NCBI GenBank assembly: GCA_963974265.1
Contig: CAXBDR010000237.1
Location: forward strand, 1 to 7,388
DNA length: 7,388 nucleotides
DNA from: CAISIP01 sp963974265
Lineage (GTDB): Bacteria; Pseudomonadota; Gammaproteobacteria; Burkholderiales; Burkholderiaceae_C
Direction of reading: 5' to 3'
Both the position numbers and the translations under genes were made by a program. Position 1 is the first letter of the stretch, and the number at the start of each line of letters is the position of its first letter. Shown here piece by piece: positions 1-6,479 of this stretch. The notes under the pieces were generated by a model. It did not search any database. It worked only from the letters and a program-made list of their open reading frames with translations, and was not told the DNA's origin.

Positions 1-549
<549 letters not shown>

Positions 550-566
550 GATGTTCCCCTTTTTTG

Positions 567-583
567 ATCACACGACGGGTGAT
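567..583. promoter_or_regulatory. Dyad ATCAC-N7-GTGAT in pirin leader
   Basis: This is a perfect five-base inverted repeat with a seven-base spacer, lying 17-34 bases upstream of the pirin start, next to its ribosome site. It could be an operator or a small hairpin in the pirin 5' leader. With only five-base arms, chance is possible. Confidence 0.3.
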
Positions 584-605
584 ACGACAGGACGAATTGT
601 GCGGC

Positions 606-628
606 GCATCGGTCTTGCATCGATTCTT
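606..628 (+). repeat. Short direct repeat GCATCG(G)TCTT / GCATCGATTCTT
   Basis: Two nearly identical copies sit head to tail at 606-616 and 617-628, differing by one base and one single-base insertion. A related GGCATCATTC follows at 639-648. The period of 11-12 bases is about one helical turn, so both copies would face the same side of the DNA. The repeat lies mid-way between pirin and lysR and is a candidate regulator-binding element. Confidence 0.4.
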
Positions 629-660
629 GCCGATTGATGGCATCATTCAAAAATACTGAA
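628..660. promoter_or_regulatory. Paired candidate LysR boxes upstream of lysR
   Basis: TGCC-N7-GGCA (628-642) and TTCA-N7-TGAA (646-660) are two 15-bp dyads whose centres are 18 bases apart. The second contains a T-N11-A core (647-659), the generic LysR-box form, in an AT-rich context just upstream of the lysR start. Pairs of adjacent sites are usual for LysR tetramers. Because the arms of the two dyads differ in sequence, at most one may be a true site. Confidence 0.35.
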
Positions 661-674
661 CAAACGAGCCACCG

Positions 675-1613
675 ATGCCGGAAACCCGCGACGTGTTGAC
701 CCCCGACAGCCTGGCCATGCTGCAGACCATCGCGCGTACCGGCAGTTTCGCCGCCGCCGCGCGCGCCATGGGACTGGTCCCCAGCGCCCTGACCTACCGC
801 GTGCGCCTGATCGAGGAAACACTCGACGTCTTGCTGTTCGACCGGCGCAGCCGCAATGCGCGCCCCACACCGGCCGGCCAGGAACTGATGCGCGAAGGCG
901 GGCGCTTGCTGGACGAGATCGAGGCCATGGCCAACCGGGTCAAACGGGTCGCCACCGGCTGGGAGACGCAGTTCACCATCGCCGTGGACGGCGTCATCGC
1001 CAAGCCGACCATGATGGAACTGTGCGATGCCTTCCTCGCACTGGCGCCACCGACCCGGTTGCGGCTGCGCGACGAAATCCTGTCCGGCGCGATCGAGGCG
1101 GTCATCGCCGGGCAGGCCGACCTGGCCATCGGCACGCCCGAGCCTGCCAACAACCGCGACGTGCATGGCAAGGTGCTGGGCGACATGGCCTTCGTGTTCG
1201 CCGTGGCGCCGCACCACCCGATCGCCAGCGCGCCCGAACCCCTGTCCGACGACATGTTGCGCGAGCACCGGGTCGTGGCCGTGGCCGATTCCCGCCAGCG
1301 CGGCACCGGCATGACGGTGGGGCTGCTCGGCGGCCAGGACGTGTTCACCGTGCCGACCATGCTGGCCAAGCTGGACGCCCATCTGCGCGGCATGGGCATC
1401 GGCTTCCTGCCCGAACCGATGGCCCGCCCCTACATCGAAACCGGCCGACTGGTGGCCAAGACCACCGAACGGGGCATTCGTACCGGCCGGCTGCATTACG
1501 CCTGGCGCAGCACCGCACCGGCTCCACCGGGGCGGGCCATGCAGTGGTGGCTGGCGCAACTGGACAAGGCCACCACGCGCCGCGCCCTGCTCGACCGGCA
1601 TGCCAGCGCATGA
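675..1613 (+). CDS. LysR-family transcriptional regulator, YhaJ-like
   Basis: This 312-residue protein has the usual LysR length and plan. Residues about 9-68 form the winged helix-turn-helix (LAMLQTIARTGSFAAAARAM, then VPSALTYRVRLIEETLDVLLFDR). Residues about 95-300 form the periplasmic-binding-like effector domain. GWETQFTI at 95-102, directly after the linker helix, closely resembles the GWETHLTI segment I recall in E. coli YhaJ, as do VPSALxY and the ELDVVLFDR-like stretch. YhaJ is a LysR activator reported to respond to aromatic compounds such as dinitrotoluene degradation products; the effector here is unknown. The ATG at 675 is preceded only by a weak CGAG ribosome site, but no better start precedes the HTH. 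The gene is divergent from pirin, which is the likely target, and autoregulation is also expected. It is followed by the FAD oxidoreductase 61 bases downstream, which may or may not be co-transcribed. Confidence 0.95.
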   Translation: MPETRDVLTPDSLAMLQTIARTGSFAAAARAMGLVPSALTYRVRLIEETLDVLLFDRRSRNARPTPAGQELMREGGRLLDEIEAMANRVKRVATGWETQFTIAVDGVIAKPTMMELCDAFLALAPPTRLRLRDEILSGAIEAVIAGQADLAIGTPEPANNRDVHGKVLGDMAFVFAVAPHHPIASAPEPLSDDMLREHRVVAVADSRQRGTGMTVGLLGGQDVFTVPTMLAKLDAHLRGMGIGFLPEPMARPYIETGRLVAKTTERGIRTGRLHYAWRSTAPAPPGRAMQWWLAQLDKATTRRALLDRHASA

Positions 1614-1635
1614 ACACCGTCGAGGCCGCCATGCG
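1607..1635 (+). other. Weak hairpin CGCATG-N17-CATGCG at lysR stop
   Basis: Perfect six-base arms (1607-1612 and 1630-1635) overlap the lysR stop codon. There is no T-tract after it, so it is not a standard intrinsic terminator. It may be chance. A possible -10 (TACAGT, 1642-1647) without a recognisable -35 follows, so a separate promoter for the next gene cannot be excluded. Confidence 0.2.
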
Positions 1636-1674
1636 GGCGTGTACAGTGCAGGCAACAACCCCGGAGAACCCACC

Positions 1675-2730
1675 ATGACCCAGTCCCGCCACATCGCCGT
1701 CATCGGTGCCGGCATTGCAGGCCTGGCCTGTGCGCGCACCCTGGCGCAGGCCGGACACGCGGTGACCGTGTTCGAGAAAAGCTGGCGGCCCGGTGGCCGC
1801 ATGGCTACCCGGGCCAGCCCGTTCGGCGGCTTCGACCACGGCGCGCAATATTTCACCGTGCGCGACGACCGCTTCGCGCTGGCGCTGCAGACCGTGCCCG
1901 GCCTGTGCAAGCCCTGGAGCGCCAACACCGTGCGGGTGCTCGATCCGCTGGGCCGCACGGTTGCAGCCGGCCTTCCGGCACGCGAGTCCCACTGGGTGGC
2001 AACCCCGGGCATGAACGACCTGCCGATACAGTGGGCCCGGCCGCTGAGCGCCAGCGGCGCGATTCGCAGCCAGACCCGGGTCACCCGGATCGAACGCGCG
2101 GGCCGTTCGGCCAGGCCATGGAAGCTGCATACGGTCGGACCGGACGTGGACGGGCAACACGAACGCCAGACCTTCACCGGCTTTCATGCCGTGGTGCTGG
2201 CCATTCCCGCGTGGCAGGCGCGCGAACTGCTGCAGAACTCCGAATGTGCGCCGGCCTGGAGCAGCCGGATCGAGGCGGTGCAGGTCGCCCCGTGCTGGAC
2301 ACTGATGTTGGCCTTCCCCCAAGCCATGCAACCGGGCCTGAACGCGCTCGGTCCGCAGTGGAACGCGGCACGCAGCACGCACCACCGCATCGCCTGGCTG
2401 GCGCGTGAGTCGTCCAAGCCGGGCCGCGCACCGGTGGAACGCTGGACGGTGCAGGCCAGTGCCGAATGGTCGCTCGAACACCTGCAGGACGATCCAGCCC
2501 GGGTGCAAGCCAAGCTGCAGCGTGCATTCTCCGAGGTCACTGGCATCCGGGCCGAGCCGGCCCATGTCGACGTGCACCGCTGGTTGTTCGCCAAGACCTT
2601 GCAGCCGCTGGGCCAGAGCCACCTGTGGGATGGCGACGCGGGCTTGGGGGTCTGCGGCGACTGGTGCATCGGACACCGGGTCGAGGACGCGTTCGTGTCC
2701 GGCCTGGAGCTCGCGCTGGCCGCGGCCTGA
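1675..2730 (+). CDS. Renalase-like NAD(P)/FAD-dependent oxidoreductase
   Basis: This 351-residue cytoplasmic flavoprotein starts at ATG 1675, eight bases after GGAG (1663-1666). An earlier ATG at 1600 overlaps lysR, has no ribosome site and adds 25 unlikely residues. The N-terminal dinucleotide fold is textbook: IGAGIAGLACA at 10-20, acidic Glu34 ending the second strand, and PGGRM at 39-43. FDHGAQYF at 53-60 is typical of the renalase branch of the amine oxidase superfamily. The C-terminal FAD motif is GVCGDWCIGHRVEDAF at 325-340, with Gly328-Asp329 contacting the flavin. Characterised bacterial renalases oxidise mis-reduced 2- or 6-dihydro-NAD(P) isomers back to NAD(P)+ using O2, a metabolite-repair role. 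That function is inferred here, since many members of this group are untested. No signal peptide or membrane anchor is visible. It heads a tight run with gluQ, trmB and a pseudouridine synthase. Fold assignment is sure, substrate is not. Confidence 0.9.
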   Translation: MTQSRHIAVIGAGIAGLACARTLAQAGHAVTVFEKSWRPGGRMATRASPFGGFDHGAQYFTVRDDRFALALQTVPGLCKPWSANTVRVLDPLGRTVAAGLPARESHWVATPGMNDLPIQWARPLSASGAIRSQTRVTRIERAGRSARPWKLHTVGPDVDGQHERQTFTGFHAVVLAIPAWQARELLQNSECAPAWSSRIEAVQVAPCWTLMLAFPQAMQPGLNALGPQWNAARSTHHRIAWLARESSKPGRAPVERWTVQASAEWSLEHLQDDPARVQAKLQRAFSEVTGIRAEPAHVDVHRWLFAKTLQPLGQSHLWDGDAGLGVCGDWCIGHRVEDAFVSGLELALAAA

Positions 2731-2738
2731 CGCCACGC

Positions 2739-2743
2739 AGGGG
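2739..2743 (+). promoter_or_regulatory. Ribosome binding site AGGGG of gluQ
   Basis: AGGGG lies eight bases before the GTG at 2752, in the 21-base gap after the previous stop. It supports GTG as the start. No other start codon fits between the preceding in-frame TGA (2728) and the essential GRFAPSPTG motif. Confidence 0.6.
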
Positions 2744-2751
2744 TTGCGGGG

Positions 2752-3699
2752 GTGCGTGCCGGTTCAGGCTACATCGGCCGTTTCGCCCCGTCGCCAACCG
2801 GCCCCTTGCATGCCGGCTCGCTGGTCGCGGCGCTGGCCAGCTGGCTCGATGCTCGGGCCTGGAACCAGGGTGTCGGCGGCCGCTGGCTGGTGCGCATCGA
2901 AGACATCGACACGCCCCGCTGCATCGCCGGCGCGGCCGAGACCATGCTGCGCCAGCTGGCCGACTGCGCCCTGCTGCCCGACGAGCCACCGCAATGGCAG
3001 TCGAATCGCCTGCAGCGATATGCCCGGGCGCGCGACCGGTTGATCGTCGACGGCCTGGCCTATCCCTGCGGCTGCTCGCGCAAGGACATCGACCAGGTCT
3101 TGCTGGCGCAAGGCATCGTGCGCCAACGCCATCAGGAACGTGTCTATCCGGGCACCTGCCGCAACGGACTGCACGGCAGGACCGCCGTCGCCTGGCGCCT
3201 GCGCACCGACATCGTGCCCGATGCGGCCCACGCGCCGCGACCGGACCTGTCGGTCCGCGGTGCCCTGGTGCAATGGTACGACCGTCGGCTGGGGCCCCAG
3301 CGCCAGGACGTGGCCACGGCCGTCGGCGACTTCGTGCTGCAACGCGCCGACGGCCCGTTCGCCTACCAGCTGGCCGTGGTCGTGGACGACGCCGAGCAAG
3401 GGATCAGCCATGTCGTGCGGGGCGCCGACCTGGTCGACAACACCGCACGCCAGATCGTGCTGCAACGGCTGCTGCACCTGCCCACGCCGCATTACCTGCA
3501 CACGCCGCTGGTGCTGGCAGCCGACGGCCAGAAACTGTCGAAGCAAAACGGTGCGGCCGCCATTGATACCCGCAGGCCGCTGACCGCGCTGAACCAGGCC
3601 GCTGGCACGCTGGGGCTGCCGGGCCATGCCGGCCCGCTGTCCGACGCACTGGCGGCCTGGGTCGGGGCGTGGCGCGATCTCTACAATCCAGGCCCGTGA
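2752..3699 (+). CDS. gluQ: Glutamyl-Q tRNA(Asp) synthetase
   Basis: This 315-residue paralogue of glutamyl-tRNA synthetase contains the catalytic domain only and lacks the anticodon-binding domain, the hallmark of Glu-Q-RS (E. coli YadB is about 300 residues). It activates glutamate with ATP and attaches it to queuosine at position 34 of tRNA(Asp). Visible motifs are GRFAPSPTGPLHAGS at 9-23 (the HIGH-equivalent), RIEDIDTPR after residue 45, and KLSK at 261-264 (the KMSKS-equivalent, followed by QNGA). Cys106, Cys108, Tyr132 and Cys136 match the family's zinc site. The loop between Cys108 and Tyr132 is longer than the roughly 12 residues in E. coli. The start is GTG, in the same frame as the upstream flavoenzyme and seven codons past its TGA. 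The 3' end overlaps the trmB start. In gamma-proteobacteria gluQ usually follows dksA; here it follows a renalase-like gene. Activity implies that the cell makes queuosine. Confidence 0.96.
   Translation: MRAGSGYIGRFAPSPTGPLHAGSLVAALASWLDARAWNQGVGGRWLVRIEDIDTPRCIAGAAETMLRQLADCALLPDEPPQWQSNRLQRYARARDRLIVDGLAYPCGCSRKDIDQVLLAQGIVRQRHQERVYPGTCRNGLHGRTAVAWRLRTDIVPDAAHAPRPDLSVRGALVQWYDRRLGPQRQDVATAVGDFVLQRADGPFAYQLAVVVDDAEQGISHVVRGADLVDNTARQIVLQRLLHLPTPHYLHTPLVLAADGQKLSKQNGAAAIDTRRPLTALNQAAGTLGLPGHAGPLSDALAAWVGAWRDLYNPGP
3682..3687 (+). promoter_or_regulatory. Candidate -10 element TACAAT ahead of trmB
   Basis: TACAAT matches five of six consensus -10 bases and ends eight bases before the GTG at 3696. 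Transcription from it would start about at the trmB start codon, giving a leaderless or nearly leaderless mRNA from inside the end of gluQ. No good -35 is seen 16-18 bases upstream, so the call is tentative. Confidence 0.4.
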
Positions 3700-4499
3700 C
3701 CGCATCTTCCGACTCCCCCAGCACATCCGACCCGACCCGCGGATCCGCACCCGCCGACGTCGCCCATCCCAAGGCGATACGCAGCTTCGTGCGTCGCGCC
3801 GGACGCACCACCGTCGGCCAGACGCGTGCCTTGCACGAGCTCGGGCCGCGCTTCCTGGTGCCGTATGCCGAAGGGCTCGGGACGCTGGCCGCCATCTATC
3901 CGCAGCTAGCCGTGGGCGGCGACACGCCGGCAACGCGGCCGCTGGTGCTGGAAATCGGCTTCGGCATGGGCGAGGCCAGCGCAAAGATTGCCGCGACGCT
4001 GCCCGGCACCGACTTCCTGTGCTGCGAAGTGCATGAACCGGGCGTCGGCGCCCTGCTCAAGCGCATCGGCGAACAGGGCCTGACCAACATCCGCATCCTG
4101 GCCCACGACGCGGTCGAGGTGCTGGATCACATGCTGCCGCCGTGGGATGCCGCCCAACCCCATCGCGGCCTGGACGGCGTGCACATATTTTTTCCCGACC
4201 CCTGGCACAAGAAGCGCCACCACAAGCGCCGCCTGATCCAGGGCCCGCTGATCCACCGGCTGGCAGAGCGCCTCAAGCCCGGCGGCTACCTGCATTGCGC
4301 CACCGACTGGCAGCCGTATGCGCAGCAGATCCTGCAGGTCCTGTCGGCCGAGGAACGGCTGGTCAACCGGCAACGCGACGACCACCCGGAGCTTGAGGGT
4401 TACGCGCCGCGACCCGCCTACCGGCCCTTGACCAAGTTCGAACAACGCGGCGTGCGGCTCGGCCACGGGGTGTGGGACATCGTGTTCCACCGCGTCTGA
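3696..4499 (+). CDS. trmB: tRNA (guanine-N7)-methyltransferase (m7G46)
   Basis: TrmB transfers a methyl group from S-adenosylmethionine to N7 of G46 in the tRNA variable loop. I place the start at GTG 3696, which overlaps the gluQ stop as GTGA and gives 267 residues; a GTG at 3669, inside gluQ, would add nine residues and is also possible. The first 25 or so residues are Ser/Thr/Pro-rich and probably disordered, as often in beta-proteobacterial TrmB. The core begins at about 26 (KAIRSFVRRAGRTTVGQ). LEIGFGMGEAS at 85-95 is the SAM-binding loop. FFPDPWHKKRHHKRR at 165-179 is the diagnostic TrmB motif containing the catalytic Asp168. TDWQPYA and the C-terminal TKFEQRG complete the family signature. 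E. coli TrmB is 239 residues, and the excess here is the N-terminal tail. The overlap with gluQ suggests translational coupling, and a possible internal -10 box may add separate transcription. The assignment is firm; the exact start is less so. Confidence 0.96.
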   Translation: MTASSDSPSTSDPTRGSAPADVAHPKAIRSFVRRAGRTTVGQTRALHELGPRFLVPYAEGLGTLAAIYPQLAVGGDTPATRPLVLEIGFGMGEASAKIAATLPGTDFLCCEVHEPGVGALLKRIGEQGLTNIRILAHDAVEVLDHMLPPWDAAQPHRGLDGVHIFFPDPWHKKRHHKRRLIQGPLIHRLAERLKPGGYLHCATDWQPYAQQILQVLSAEERLVNRQRDDHPELEGYAPRPAYRPLTKFEQRGVRLGHGVWDIVFHRV

Positions 4500-4527
4500 C
4501 CGGCGAGCGGCACCGGCGCCGACCCCC

Positions 4528-5472
4528 ATGCTGTACAGCGCCGCACACCGACGCCTGGTTGGCGACAACAGGCCGCCGACGATCGACGGTGTCGGTCCGA
4601 GCCACGTGGGACTTCCCGCAGGCCGGTGGGCCACCTACCTGGACTTCCTGGCCGAACGATTTCCCGACCAGCCCCGCGCCGAGTGGGAGCGCCGCATGCG
4701 CGCGGGCAAGGTGCTGGACGACGCCGGACAGGCGATGGACGAATCCCGGCCCTACCGTGGCCAGGGACGGCTGTATTACTACCGCGACTGCCCGGCCGAA
4801 CCGGTGCACCCGGTCGACGTGCCCGTGTTGTACCGCGACGAGCACCTGCTGGTGGTCGACAAGCCCCACCGGATGCCGGTCGTGCCCTCGGGGCAGTATC
4901 TGCAGCAGTCGCTGCTGGTGCGACTCAGGCGTGCCATGGGCCTGGACAGCCTGGTGCCGATCCACCGCATCGACCGCGACACCGCCGGCCTGGTGATGTT
5001 CTCGCTGCAACCCCACACGCGCGACGCCTATTGCGCCCTGTTTCGCGAACACCGGATCCACAAGACCTATGAGGCGGTGGCGCCATGGCGCGCGGAGCTG
5101 GCACTGCCGCTGACCCGGCGCAGCCGTATCGTGCGGGGCGCGCATTTCCTGCAGCAGTGTGAACGACCGGGCACGCCCAATGCCGAGACCCGGATCGAAT
5201 GGCTGCGGCGCATCGACGCGCTGGCGCTGTACCGGCTGCGTCCATTGACCGGCCAGCGTCACCAATTAAGGGTGCACATGGCGGCATTGGGCGCGGCCAT
5301 CGCAGGGGACGGCATCTATCCGGTCCTGACGCCCGAGAACCACGCGGCGCCCGAGATGCCACTGCAGCTGCTGGCCCGATCGATCGCCTTCACCGATCCG
5401 CTCGACGGCAAGCCGCGGGAATTCAGCAGCCAGCGCACGCTGGCACTGACCCTGCCCGGCGCCAAGTCCTGA
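4528..5472 (+). CDS. RluA-family RNA pseudouridine synthase
   Basis: This 314-residue enzyme isomerises uridine to pseudouridine in rRNA or tRNA. The catalytic motif HRIDRDTAGLV at 146-156 carries the nucleophile Asp149 (family form HRLDxxTSGL). VLYRDEHLLVVDKPHRMPV (100-118) is motif I, and PLTGQRHQLRVHM (239-251) followed by GDGIYP is the conserved RNA-binding/active-site region. Before the catalytic domain, residues about 30-90 (WATYLDFLAERFP, then RMRAGKVLDDAG and GQGRLYYYRD) look like a divergent S4-type RNA-binding domain. The family member is the beta-proteobacterial kind that I cannot equate with RluA, RluC, RluD or TruC, so the target uridine is unknown and no symbol is given. The ATG at 4528 lacks a clear ribosome site (only GGCGAGCGG about 20 bases upstream), and the first 25 residues look unconserved, so the true start could be slightly downstream. 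It lies 28 bases after trmB, probably in the same operon, and converges with the ZIP gene. Confidence 0.92.
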   Translation: MLYSAAHRRLVGDNRPPTIDGVGPSHVGLPAGRWATYLDFLAERFPDQPRAEWERRMRAGKVLDDAGQAMDESRPYRGQGRLYYYRDCPAEPVHPVDVPVLYRDEHLLVVDKPHRMPVVPSGQYLQQSLLVRLRRAMGLDSLVPIHRIDRDTAGLVMFSLQPHTRDAYCALFREHRIHKTYEAVAPWRAELALPLTRRSRIVRGAHFLQQCERPGTPNAETRIEWLRRIDALALYRLRPLTGQRHQLRVHMAALGAAIAGDGIYPVLTPENHAAPEMPLQLLARSIAFTDPLDGKPREFSSQRTLALTLPGAKS

Positions 5473-5503
5473 GAACCTGCCGGCCCTGCCGTGCAACGCT
5501 CAG
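5469..5503. other. Convergent gene junction with CTGAG/CTCAG dyad
   Basis: Only 27 bases separate the two convergent stop codons. A five-base inverted repeat (5469-5473 and 5499-5503) includes both stops, with GC-rich sequence between. There is no T-tract on either strand, so I see no standard bidirectional intrinsic terminator. Termination may be Rho-dependent, or transcripts may overlap. Confidence 0.25.
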
Positions 5504-6315
5504 TGCCTGTGCACGAGGCTGCCCACCACGCTGACCAGCGCAATGCCGACGGCCAGCCAGAGAATCTGAGCCGCTGTCTCGCGCGCGCTGAGCCGGATCT
5601 GCAACTGGGGAATCAGGTCCGCCAACGCCACGTAGATGAAGCTGCTGCTGGCCACGACCAGGAAATACGGCAGCAGTTCGACCAGGGGTTCGACCAGCAG
5701 GTAACCGACCAGGCCGCCCAGCGCGGTGACCGAGCCAGCCAGTGTGACCTTGGCCAGCGCTGCCTTGCGATCGCCCGAACCGGCGCGCAGCACCATCAGG
5801 TCTCCCATGTGATGCGGCACCTCGTGCGCCAGCACGGCCACCGCCGCGATCAGGCCCAGGCGCATGTCGGCAAGAAAGGCCGACGCGATCAAGATGCCGT
5901 CACCGAAACAATGCACCGAATCGCCCGCCAGCACGGCCCAGCTGCCGGGGCTTGCGGTTCCGCTCGCACCGTGCCCATGGCCGGCATGGGCATGGCCGGC
6001 ATGGGCATGACCGTCCGCCTGGCCATCGGTGCCGTGGTGGTGTTCGTGCCCGTGGTGCCACAACTCGGCCTTGTCCAGCAGGAAGAAGAAGACCAGGCCG
6101 ATCAGCAGCACCATGAACAACAAGTGGGGTTCGATGCGGCTCTCGAAGGCCTCGGGCAGCAGATGCATGAAGGCCGTGGACAGCAAGGCCCCCGCGGCCA
6201 GGCTCAGCATGTGCTGCGTATACCGCGCCAGCACACCGAAACTCAACAGGGCCGCCAGCCATACGCTGCCGATGCCGGCGGTCAGCGTACCTAGCAGGAT
6301 TGCGCCCAGGATCAT
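5500..6315 (-). CDS. ZIP-family divalent metal transporter with His-rich loop
   Basis: This 271-residue inner-membrane protein is predicted to import zinc, iron or other divalent cations. The start is set at ATG 6315, where hydrophobic TM1 begins (MILGAILLGTLTAGIGSVWL). An ATG at 6435 would add 40 Arg-rich residues across the promoter region and is rejected. The ribosome site is weak (AGAG). Hydrophobic segments lie near 1-25, 36-56, 66-82, 125-150, 153-180, 188-207, 212-236 and 248-268. The loop after TM3 (87-116) is very His-rich, with 15 His of 30 residues, typical of metal-sensing or metal-donating loops in this family. TM4 has HCFGDGILIASAF (His135, Asp139) and TM5 has HEVPHHMGDLMVL (His164, Glu165, His168, His169, Asp172), the binuclear metal site. 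The HExPHxxGD form resembles the LIV-1 branch (ZIP7/ZIP13-like) more than E. coli ZupT. Metal specificity cannot be told. It is convergent with the pseudouridine synthase and divergent from the GGDEF gene. Confidence 0.94.
   Translation of the reverse strand: MILGAILLGTLTAGIGSVWLAALLSFGVLARYTQHMLSLAAGALLSTAFMHLLPEAFESRIEPHLLFMVLLIGLVFFFLLDKAELWHHGHEHHHGTDGQADGHAHAGHAHAGHGHGASGTASPGSWAVLAGDSVHCFGDGILIASAFLADMRLGLIAAVAVLAHEVPHHMGDLMVLRAGSGDRKAALAKVTLAGSVTALGGLVGYLLVEPLVELLPYFLVVASSSFIYVALADLIPQLQIRLSARETAAQILWLAVGIALVSVVGSLVHRH
5976..6005. repeat. 15-bp tandem repeat (two copies) encoding HAHAG repeats
   Basis: CATGGCCGGCATGGG occurs twice in perfect tandem (5976-5990, 5991-6005), followed by a partial third start. 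On the minus strand it encodes HAHAG twice inside the ZIP His-rich loop (residues about 103-112). The 15-base period keeps frame, so copy-number change would lengthen or shorten the loop without breaking the gene. Confidence 0.9.
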
Positions 6316-6338
6316 GAAAAACGCTCTATGTCGGGTGG

Positions 6339-6356
6339 GGCCGGATCGTCCCGGCC
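6339..6356. promoter_or_regulatory. Dyad GGCCGG-N6-CCGGCC upstream of ZIP gene
   Basis: Perfect six-base arms with a six-base spacer end 24 bases upstream of the ZIP start. In the transcript this would form a stable GC stem in the 5' leader. It could be an operator, a translational control hairpin or, in such GC-rich DNA, chance. Confidence 0.3.
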
Positions 6357-6460
6357 GGCAAGCCTTGCGCCAGCGTGGCGGCCGGGCATCGATCGCGTGT
6401 GCACGATGTCGCATTTCGCGGCACCGCGACAACAACGGCAGCCGGAAGTGTCGCAGATTT

Positions 6461-6479
6461 CCCGCCGGTGTCTGGCGGG
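6461..6479. promoter_or_regulatory. Dyad CCCGCC-N7-GGCGGG upstream of GGDEF gene
   Basis: This perfect six-base inverted repeat with a seven-base spacer lies 88 bases before the GGDEF start and just upstream of the weak -10 candidates. It has no T-tract after it, so an operator is a better guess than a terminator. Chance is possible. Confidence 0.3.

Larger units (their letters stand above)
550..674. promoter_or_regulatory. Divergent promoter/operator region between pirin and lysR
   Basis: These 125 bases separate two divergent starts and must hold both promoters. No strong sigma-70 promoter stands out. For lysR, TTGCCG (627-632) is a possible -35 with an AT-rich stretch 17-18 bases downstream. 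For pirin, CACAAT on the minus strand (complement of ATTGTG) is a weak -10. The region is visibly richer in A+T than its surroundings. It carries three short dyads of identical geometry (four-base arms, seven-base spacer) and a direct repeat, listed separately. LysR proteins commonly autorepress and activate the divergent gene from such a spacer; applying this here is inference. Confidence 0.75.

Noticed and set aside
1600..1674. Upstream ATG extension of the flavoenzyme
   Set aside because: It overlaps lysR, has no ribosome site, and the extra residues are unlike the family. The ATG at 1675 has GGAG at good spacing just before the nucleotide-binding motif.
1345..2736. 463-codon minus-strand frame opposite the flavoenzyme
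   Set aside because: It has no recognisable motif and is a mirror of the codon bias of the real gene, with no ribosome site or promoter.
2764..3984. 406-codon minus-strand frame opposite gluQ and trmB
   Set aside because: Same shadow pattern. The plus strand here encodes unmistakable GluQ and TrmB motifs.
5491..6294. 267-codon plus-strand frame opposite the ZIP gene
   Set aside because: It is Gln/His/Asp-rich low complexity without a domain. The minus strand has the eight-segment ZIP protein with its metal motifs.
6316..6435. 40-residue N-terminal extension of the ZIP protein
   Set aside because: It is Arg/Pro-rich and not a signal peptide or membrane segment. It would consume the promoter region, and TM1 begins right at Met 6315.
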